Assembly: GCA_012032575.1 (NCBI GenBank)
Contig: JAAUSP010000397.1
Coordinates: forward strand, 1 to 7,214
Source of the DNA: Anaerolineales bacterium
GTDB taxonomy: Bacteria > Chloroflexota > Anaerolineae > 4572-78 > J111
Reading direction: 5' to 3'
DNA: 7,214 nucleotides
The position numbers were made by a program, and so were the translations under genes. The stretch's first letter is position 1; every line of letters begins with the position of its first letter. The notes under the pieces are model-generated. The model was given only the letters and a program-made list of their open reading frames with translations. It was not told the DNA's origin and searched no databases. Shown here piece by piece: positions 1 to 6,401 of this stretch.

Positions 1-278
1 GCATACAAACCAAAGGCGACGAAGCCGAACAGCTGAACTTCCAGGGAATCTTTCAGCAGTTGACCAAGGGCGCCCATAAGGGCACCGATACTGGTGTAGG
101 CGACTATCCTCGAAATTAAAACAAGATTGAATTTTCGGACCTCTTCGACCATTGCAAATGGTCCGCACATAATCGAGCAATGCCAAGAATTGAGGAAGGA
201 ATATAATAGACCGCCCAGGGGCAGCAAGGCCGCCGATACGCCAAGCAGGAGCTGTTGTGACTGCAATATGTGGTTCAT
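1..278 (-). CDS. TauE/SafE-like (DsbD_2-type) membrane protein, N-terminal 92 residues, C-terminus beyond window
   Basis: Reading leftward from ATG at 278, the frame stays open to the window edge and gives 92 residues beginning MNHILQSQQ. Seen: a hydrophobic helix at about residues 10-32, directly followed by HCSIMCGP (residues 33-40), then a second helix from about residue 53 (LVLISRIVAYTSIGALMGALG) and the start of a third. Known: the HCxxMCGP motif after the first helix is the signature of the DsbD_2/TauE-SafE-like family of inner-membrane proteins. Members often sit near copper-ATPase and cbb3 oxidase assembly genes and are linked to thiol or metal handling. The exact substrate is unknown, so I give no symbol. 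A GGAG lies 14 bases before the ATG, which is a long spacing, so the ribosome site is mediocre. The gene is divergent from radD. The family call is fairly sure, the function is not. Confidence 0.75.
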   Translation of the reverse strand, partial: MNHILQSQQLLLGVSAALLPLGGLLYSFLNSWHCSIMCGPFAMVEEVRKFNLVLISRIVAYTSIGALMGALGQLLKDSLEVQLFGFVAFGLY

Positions 279-500
279 AGATTGAATTCCCGCTCCATAC
301 TAACGGGCGATCCAACGATTGCGAACTCTTAGATGATTGGATGAGTAGATACTAGGGTGCGGCATTTTTTCGACAACCCCTAGATTCCGGGAAAGAAACG
401 CCGCGGAACTTGTGCGGGCGGCACCCGCCTTAGGGATTCACTCTATAACACGCTATTTTCGATTCAAATAACAGAAAAGATACCACATTATACTCCCTGA
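279..500. other. Divergent intergenic region between the TauE-like gene and radD
   Basis: No convincing gene is seen in these 222 bases. It should hold the promoters of both flanking genes. Seen: a candidate minus-strand promoter (349-376), a CTAGGG/CCCTAG inverted repeat at 352-357 and 378-383, and a small GC hairpin at 417-429 (GGCGG CAC CCGCC) with no following T run. The radD side is AT-rich (about 438-495), with TATACT at 491-496 but no good -35 element at the right distance. The radD start has no Shine-Dalgarno sequence. Confidence 0.6.
349..376 (-). promoter_or_regulatory. Weak candidate sigma70 promoter for the TauE-like gene
   Basis: On the minus strand, TTGTCG (376-371) and TAGTAT (354-349) are separated by 16 bases. 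Each matches its consensus at 4 of 6 positions. The -10 element lies about 70 bases before the ATG at 278. The inverted repeat CTAGGG/CCCTAG brackets the element. The prediction rests only on this pattern. Confidence 0.3.
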
Positions 501-2221
501 ATGTACACCCTCCGCCCCTATCAGATTGAGGCCGTGGAAGCGGCGATCGCGCATTTTCGCCATGAGCGAACTCCGGCGGTAATTGTGCTGCCAACAGGCG
601 CGGGCAAAAGTTTGGTCATTGCGGAGCTGGCCAGGCTGGCGCGCGGAAGAGTGCTGGTCTTGGCCCATGTACGCGAACTCGTTGAACAGAACTTTGCCAA
701 GTATCTCAGCCTGGGTCTTGAGGCCGGAATTTATTCCGCCGGCCTGGAACGCAAAGACTTCGCTCAGAAAACCATTTTCGGCAGCATCCAGTCCGTGGCG
801 CGCGCGCCGAATGCCTTCTTCGACAACTTCTCGTTGGTGGTTATCGATGAATGCCACCGTGTCGCAATGGAAGGCGAAACGCAGTACCACCAGGTGATCC
901 GCAAACTGCAAACGGTCAATCCCGGCCTGTGCGCGCTGGGGCTGACGGCGACTCCTTATCGCTTGGGACTCGGCTGGATCTATGAATTCCATAAGCAAAC
1001 GAGAATCCAGCGAACCACCGCCGAGCGCTTTTTAAAAAATGTGTTTTTGAACTCACCACCCGTTACATGATCCGTAACGGGTACCTGACTCCTCCTATCC
1101 TGATCGATTCGCCGGTGGCTTGTTACGATTTCTCGAGCTTGAAGTTGAACGGCACCCATTTTGTTCAATCGCAGATCGAGCAGTTGCTTAAAGATCAAAA
1201 GAGAATCACCCCGGTGATCGTCAACAACATCATCGATATGTCGAAGGACCGCCATGGTGTGATGATCTTCACTTCGTCCGTGACCCATGCCAAAGAGATC
1301 ATGCGTTCTCTTCCCCCGTATGTATCGGCCCTGATCGTTGGCGACACCGAATCGCGCGAGCGCGAAGCCGCCATCGAGGCCTTCAAAGCCCGCAAGCTGA
1401 AATTCCTGGTGAACGTATCGGTGCTGACCACGGGCTTCGATGCACCCCACGTGGACGTGATCGCGATTCTGAGGCCGACCGAATCGGCCAGTCTTTATCA
1501 GCAGATCGTCGGCCGAGGACTGCGCCTAAGCCCCGGAAAAAGCGATTGCCTGATTCTGGATTACACCGGCCAGGACCACGACATATATTCCCCGGCCATC
1601 GAAGAGGACAAACCCTCGAGCGCGGCCGTCGTTGTCGAGGTCCCCTGCCCTAAGTGCGGTGTGACCAATCATTTCTGGGGCATTCAAAACGAAGACGGCC
1701 TGGTCGAGGAGCATTTCGGGCGCAAGTGCAAGGGCGGCTTCGAGGATCCCCTTACCCATAAGATCGCCGAATGCGGCTTTTTGTTCCGCTTTAAGCGCTG
1801 TGACCAGTGCGGTGCTGAGAATGATATTGCCGCCCGCCAATGCAAGGCTTGCGCACGCCTTCTGGTCGACAATGATCGGAAACTGAAAGAGGCGATGGCT
1901 CTTAAGGACGCTCATGTTATGCGGGTCGACTCGATGGCCTTTAAAAAAGGCCGCGACAGGAAAGGCAGCGACCGCCTCGAGATCCACTACTACGATGCCG
2001 ATGCCAATGTCTTAAAAGAATACTTTTACTTGGACTCAGCCGAACGTCGGCACGCCTTTTATTTAACCTTTGCGCGCATGCACCTGCGCGTGCCCGAAAT
2101 GAATCTGGATGTTCACACGGTCGACGATGTCCTGGCCCTAAAGGACCGCTACCGCCCACCGCTATTCGTGATCGCGCGCAAGAAAAAGCACTTCTGGGCT
2201 ATTCGCGAGAAGCTCTTTTAG
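501..2221 (+). CDS. radD: RadD (YejH) superfamily 2 helicase-like ATPase, frame interrupted near 1034
   Basis: Two overlapping frames (501-1070 and 1067-2221) together form one RadD of 573 residues. E. coli RadD is 586. RadD is an SF2 ATPase that binds single-stranded-DNA-binding protein and helps repair double-strand breaks and crosslinks. Seen, in restored numbering: start MYTLRPYQ, Walker A PTGAGKS (31-37), DECH box (116-119), TATP motif III (149-152), TTGFD (310-314), and motif [10 protein letters not shown] (335-342). A C-terminal zinc-ribbon-like region follows with eight cysteines (383, 386, 410, 425, 434, 437, 448, 451). After K179 the first frame runs off to TGA at 1068-1070. Stepping back one base at 1031-1037 gives [20 protein letters not shown], which fits the family at the same length. 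The start matches E. coli but has no Shine-Dalgarno sequence. The TAG at 2219-2221 ends the protein about 14 residues short of E. coli RadD. The second frame's ATG overlaps the first stop (ATGA), so reinitiation is possible. Identity is very sure; whether the break is real is not. Confidence 0.93.
1029..1082 (+). other. Frame-break site in radD: T5-A6 slippery run followed by a 9-bp hairpin
   Basis: TTTTTAAAAAA at 1029-1039 contains T TTA AAA (1031-1037) in the reading phase of the upstream frame, a classic X XXY YYZ slippery heptamer. A -1 slip here enters exactly the frame that continues RadD. Downstream, ACCCGTTAC (1058-1066) and GTAACGGGT (1074-1082) form a perfect 9-bp stem with a 7-base loop that holds the ATGA stop/start overlap. 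The gap from heptamer to stem is 20 bases, longer than the usual 5-9 for stimulatory structures, and no strong upstream Shine-Dalgarno stimulator is seen. A one-base loss in the homopolymer is the simpler reading. Confidence 0.5.
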
Positions 2222-2253
2222 ATACTGAAGAGATACCGAGAGGAGCAAATCCG

Positions 2254-4724
2254 CTAAAGCTTGCAACGGTTCAACCGCAGCGAGTTGGCGATCACAGACA
2301 CGGAGCTTAAAGCCATGGCCGCGCTGCCTATCATCGGATTCAGCAAAAGGCCAAAAGCCGGATAAAGAACGCCGGCCGCAACTGGAACGCCAAGCGCGTT
2401 GTAAAAGAACGCGAAGAATAGATTTTGCCGGATATTCTTCATCGTATGCCGGCTCAGCCGGTGGGCGCGTACGATGCCCATCAGATCGCCTTTCAACAAA
2501 GTCACGGCCGCGCTTTCCATGGCCACGTCGGTTCCGGTGCCCATCGCGATTCCCACATCGGCTTGCGCCAGGGCCGGGGCATCGTTGATGCCATCACCGG
2601 CCATCGCCACCCTCCGTCCTTCGCTCTGAAGCCTACGCACGATTTGGCTCTTTCGTTCAGGTAAAACTTCGGCTTCGAAGCGGTCGATGCTCAGCTCGCG
2701 CGCCACGGCTTGGGCCGTACTCTTGTTGTCACCGGTCAGCATCACCACCCGCTGTACCCCCAACGATTTGAGTTCGGCCACCACCGGGGCAGCGTCGGGC
2801 CGCACCGTATCGGCCAGGGCGATGACCCCTAAAAAGTGGGCGACCTGGCCTTCGTTGGACATTTGGGCCACGATAATGGCCGTTTTGCCGTCGGCTTGCA
2901 GTTGTTCCACCGCCGCGTTGACCTCGGCTAACCCAACACTATCAAACTCCTGAAAATAGCGTTGATTGCCCACTCGAATATCCCGCCCGTTCACCAGGCC
3001 GCGCGCCCCTTTGCCGGTCGTCGCCTGAAACGATTGGGCCTCGGCCACTTCCAAGTTACGCCGGCGGGCGGCCTCGACCACCGCCTGAGCCAGCGGATGT
3101 TCCGATTTAGCCTCAACGGCAGCGGCAAGCGCGAGCAGTTCATCTTCGTTGCCATGCCAAACGTTATCGCGTTCAACGTGGGAACGTTCAACGTTTAACG
3201 TGACTACGTCGGTTACTGCCGGTTTGCCCTGCGTCAGCGTGCCGGTCTTGTCAAAGGCAATAACCTTGATGCCGGCGGCTTGCTCCATATAAACCCCGCC
3301 TTTGAAGAGCACCCCTTTGCGCGCACCGTTGCCAATAGCCGAGAGGATCGAGGCGGGGGTGCTGATAATGAGCGCACAGGGCGAGGCGGCCACCATCACC
3401 GTCATCGCCCGGTAGAAGGCCGTGTTGAAGGCTTCGCCCAGGAAAAAAACAGGCACAGCCGCCACCAGGATAGTGAAGACGATGACACCCAGCGCATAAT
3501 ACTGTTCAGCCTTATCCAGAAAACGCTGGGTATGGGCTTTTTCGCTCTGGGCTTCTTCGACCAGCTTGATCAGCTTGGCCAGGGTTGAATCTTTAGCCAG
3601 CCGGGTCACTTCGGCTTCCAGGCTGCCGTTTTGATTGATGGTTCCGGCTAAAACCGTCTGGCCCGGACCTTTGGCCACCGGCATGGATTCGCCGGTGATG
3701 GAAGCCTGGTCAACGGTACTTTCGCCTTCAATGACCACACCGTCCAGAGGAATCCGGTCGCCGGGCCGGACCACGTAACGGTCGCCGACGACGATTTTTT
3801 CGACCGGCAGCGAGACTAACTCATCGCCGCGCCGGATGAGGGCCTGGTTGGGGCGCAGTTTCATCAGGGCGCGGATGGCGTTGCGGGTGCGGTCCATGGC
3901 GTAATCCTGCAACACATTGGAGAAGGAGAACAGAAACAGCAGCAGCGCCCCTTCAAACGGCGCGCGACAATGGCCGCACCCAACGCCGCCAGAACCATCA
4001 GCAGGTCCACGTCAATAGTGCGCTGGCGTAATGATTCCAGCCCGCCTTTGAGGCCAAACGTGCCGCCGGTGATGTAAGCCAGGGTGTAAAGCGCCGTCGG
4101 AATAACGGCGAGCATCCCGGCATATTCGGCCAGCCAGGCCAGAAGGATGGCGGCCAGGGTGATGAGGGTGAATACCGCTTCCAGATTTTGGCTGGTCCAA
4201 TCCCAGACATGCCGGAGCGGCGACCGATCGAGGACGGCAGGTTCAGCCCCGGATATGGTCTCGGCGCTGGAAGGAGCGACCTTTATCCCCAACTGGCTCA
4301 CCTTTTGCTTAAGCTGATCGCTCGAAATCAGGCCGTGGTCATACGTGATACTCAAGACCCCGCCCATATAACTGGCTCTGGCCTGCCGCACTCCCGGAAT
4401 TTGGTGCAGGCGATTTTCCAATAGCAGGGCGCACGACTCGCAGGCCCGGCCGCCGTGTGGGCGCAAGCGCATCGTACAGGTTTCAAAGTTGTGCTGCAAC
4501 GGCGACGCCACTTGCTGGACAAGCCGGGTAATCTCCGGCTCAGCGATCAACTGGGGATCATATTTAAAGGCCACTTCCTGGTGGCGTGGGTCTATCTGTA
4601 CGCCCACGATACCCGGTTCTATCGCCACAGCTTCGTGGATAACATCCAGGCAGGGTTTGTCGTCCTGATCAGAAATAAATAGGCCGGCGTCATCCAGGTC
4701 TTTTTTGCTCGAATTAATTGTCAT
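2254..4724 (-). CDS. P1B-type heavy-metal-translocating ATPase with N-terminal HMA domain, frame interrupted near 3960
   Basis: Restoring one base gives 823 residues. The protein should pump a soft metal ion out across the inner membrane using ATP. Seen, in restored numbering: a degenerate HMA-like repeat (about 23-73, no CxxC); an HMA domain with CESC (95-98); membrane helices from about 182; TGES (344-347, phosphatase loop); SPC in the metal-site helix (448-450); DKTGT with phosphorylated Asp492; SEHPLA (541-546, nucleotide site); TGDN (664-667); GDGINDAP (710-717); YN (775-776) and MALSS (804-808) in the last helices. The break lies at 3958-3969: the upstream frame goes out of register after AAIV and ends at 3864, and one added G restores GAPFEG and LFLFSFSNVLQDYA. 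The start is the ATG at 4724, with AGGA 10 bases before it; a TTG start at 4778 lacks a ribosome site. Odd: SPC is typical of P1B-4 (Co/Fe/Zn) pumps, while YN and MxxSS are typical of P1B-1 copper pumps, so the metal cannot be assigned. It converges with radD with almost no gap. Confidence 0.92.
3170..3199. repeat. In-frame 15-bp imperfect tandem duplication in the ATPase N-domain
   Basis: CGTTCAACGT occurs at 3170-3179 and again at 3185-3194, a 15-base period. In the protein this gives NVERS followed by HVERD, in the variable stretch between DKTGT and the SEHPLA nucleotide-binding motif. This is a loop where the family varies in length, so little effect on function is expected. Confidence 0.6.
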
Positions 4725-4734
4725 ATTTGTACTA

Positions 4735-4738
4735 TCCT
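4735..4738 (-). promoter_or_regulatory. Ribosome binding site that decides the ATPase start
   Basis: On the minus strand AGGA lies 10 bases before the ATG at 4724. The longer open frame starting with TTG at 4778 has no comparable site and would begin inside the operator palindrome, so the ATG is preferred. Confidence 0.6.
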
Positions 4739-4778
4739 GAAAATATATTTTTCCCGGTAGGTCTTTTTTAGTCCTCAA

Positions 4779-4798
4779 AAATTAACCAGGGTTAATTT
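4779..4798. promoter_or_regulatory. Perfect 9-2-9 palindromic operator at the ATPase transcription start
   Basis: AAATTAACCAGGGTTAATTT has two exact 9-base arms around a 2-base centre. It begins two bases after the -10 element of the promoter at 4801-4829 and so covers the expected transcription start (about 4794). This is the usual place for a dimeric repressor. No regulator gene is in the window. The TTAACC half-site does not match the Fur box, the SmtB/CzrA operator or the DtxR/IdeR consensus as I remember them, so the regulator is left open. Confidence 0.65.
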
Positions 4799-4800
4799 AA

Positions 4801-4829
4801 AATATAACCTCGCCTCTGGTGATTGTCAA
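4801..4829 (-). promoter_or_regulatory. Strong sigma70-type promoter of the metal ATPase
   Basis: On the minus strand there is an exact TTGACA (4829-4824), a 17-base spacer, and TATATT (4806-4801, 5 of 6 matches). Transcription would start near 4794, leaving a leader of about 70 bases before the ATG at 4724. It lies just after the feoB terminator, so the ATPase has its own unit. The near-consensus strength suggests control by repression through the overlapping palindrome. Confidence 0.8.
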
Positions 4830-4870
4830 TCTTTCTTTAAGTAATTTTTGTTGTTCTATAATAGATAACT

Positions 4871-4911
4871 AAAAAACCCTCCTCAAGCGGCTTTTGTCGT
4901 TGAAGAGGGTT
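4871..4911 (-). terminator. Intrinsic terminator of the feoB operon
   Basis: AACCCTC at 4875-4881 pairs with GAGGGTT at 4905-4911, then TCAA with TTGA after one mismatch, with an inner CGGC/GTCG pairing around a TTTT loop. On the minus strand the stem is followed by a run of six T (4876-4871). It lies 34 bases after the feoB stop at 4945, in the right orientation. On the plus strand the following bases are only weakly T-rich and no gene approaches from that side. Confidence 0.85.
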
Positions 4912-4944
4912 GCTTTTAGGAATCTTTTGTCAGCAACGCGGACT

Positions 4945-6401
4945 TTACATCCCGGCGATCAACCGCCACACCTGAGCGACGACAAACGTGACCACAAACC
5001 CCATCGCCAGGGGCAGCAGGGCCGAGATAGCAGCCCACTTGGCGCTGCCGGTTTCTTTGTAGATGGTATAGATGGTGGTGCTGCACGGATTATGCAGCAA
5101 ACTGAACACCATCAGATTGACGGCAGTGAGCAGGGTCCAGCCCCCGGCGCTAAACAGAGCCAGCGTCTCATTGTCGCCGGCCTCGAACATCACCCCGGCC
5201 CCGGCCCCAAGATCATTCATACCGGTCACAAGTACAGTCAGCATCAACACGGTTGGGATCACAATTTCATTGGCCGGAATAGCCACAATGTAAGCCAACA
5301 GGATGACGCCATTCAGGCCGATGAACAACCCAAAGGGATTGAGCCAGTTGATCAAATGCTCGGCAAGGCTGGCCCCGCCGAGATGTATATTGGCGCTGAG
5401 CCAGATGGCGGCCCCGGCCGGGCGGCGAAAACAATGGCTCGCCACAGCACATACATGGTCCGGTCAATCAGCGAGGTGTAAATTGTCTGCCAGAAGCGCG
5501 GCGGGCGATAGGGCGGCAGTTCCAGGCTAAAGGTCGAGGCTTCGCCTTTGAGCAAGGTGCGGGACAACCCCCACGACACCCCAAAACTGAACAGCACCCC
5601 CAGCATCGCCACCCCCACCACCGCCAGCGCCGAAATCAGCCCGGCCAGATAGCTGGGGGCCAACGCGCCGATAAACAGGCTGGCGATGAGAATCTGAGTG
5701 GGCCAGCGCCCGTTGCACAAGGCAAAGTTGTTGGTGACGATGGCAATCAGCCGCTCGCGGGGACTGTCAATGATACGGGTCGCTATAACCCCGGCCGCAT
5801 TACAGCCAAAGCCCATCATCATGCTCAACGACTGTTTACCGTGCGCACCCGATTTCTTGAACAAATTGTCCAGGTTAAAGGCCACACGGGGCAGATAGCC
5901 AAAATCTTCCAGCAGGGTGAACAGGGGGAAGAAAATAGCCATCGGCGGCAGCATGACGCTGATTACCCAGGCCGTGCCCATATAAATACCGTCAATGAGC
6001 AGCCCATCCAGCCACCAGGGCATACCAATGCTGGCCGCTCCGGCTTTGAGCATCGGCTGAACGGTATCCAGCAGCAGCGTGGCCAGCATACCCGATGGCA
6101 CATTGGCCCCGGCGATGGTCAGCCAGAAGACGACGGTAAACAGCAAAATCATCAAGGGAAAACCCCACAGCCGGCTCGTTACCAGCCGGTCAATGGTCCG
6201 GTCAAGGTTGAAGCGCGGCGGCCGGTCGGGATAGACCACGGCCCGGTCGGCGATACGGGCGGCATCGGTGTAGATGGCTTCGACGACCGTTTCGTGGACA
6301 TTGCTGCCCACTTCCCAGCGCAACTGCGCTGCTTTATTCAAAATATCCTGCGCTGACGGAACCCCCAGCGGGGTCGGTCGAAATTGATCCTGATTAAGCA
6401 T
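4945..6401 (-). CDS. feoB: FeoB membrane permease subunit (separate from its GTPase), frame interrupted near 5421
   Basis: This is the membrane half of the ferrous-iron transporter FeoB, encoded apart from the G domain. Restoring one base gives 485 residues. Seen: a soluble lead-in (1-78), first helix about 80-98, first Gate motif GFGCN (197-201) with ATR and RERL following, then [11 protein letters not shown] (224-234). After the break come [15 protein letters not shown] and the second Gate motif [20 protein letters not shown] near the end. These cysteine-containing Gate repeats form the iron path in the family. The upstream frame runs into nonsense after IVFAA and stops at 5352; the downstream frame is open from 5445 to TAA at 4945. 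One extra C in the C run (5420-5422) gives [18 protein letters not shown]. The start ATG at 6401 overlaps the GTPase gene by 8 bases and has GGAGG 9 bases upstream. The CNGR form resembles split FeoB of Clostridia and Chloroflexota-like anaerobes. Identity is sure. Confidence 0.93.

Noticed and set aside
414..429. GC hairpin upstream of radD as a terminator
   Set aside because: The stem is only 5 bp and has no T run on either strand.
453..998. Long minus-strand open frame opposite radD
   Set aside because: It lies entirely opposite well-conserved helicase motifs, its product has no recognisable domain, and it is a codon-bias shadow.
3958..3969. Programmed frameshift in the ATPase gene
   Set aside because: The site is a GC repeat without an X XXY YYZ heptamer or a poly-A/T run in phase. 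A lost G explains it better.
4725..4778. Extended ATPase start from TTG at 4778
   Set aside because: It has no ribosome site, its start lies at the edge of the operator palindrome, and the ATG at 4724 has AGGA at suitable spacing.
4779..4798. Palindrome as a DtxR/IdeR or Fur box
   Set aside because: The half-site order (TTAACC outward to GGTTAA) does not match the remembered consensus of either, so it is reported as an unassigned operator.
4894..5481. Plus-strand open frame of 195 codons opposite the FeoB permease
   Set aside because: It is rich in Q, H, G and P as expected of the complement of a membrane-protein gene, and it overlaps the feoB terminator and Gate motif region. No family is recognisable.
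5841..6356. Plus-strand open frame of 171 codons opposite feoB
   Set aside because: Same reason: low-complexity hydrophilic shadow of a transmembrane coding region.
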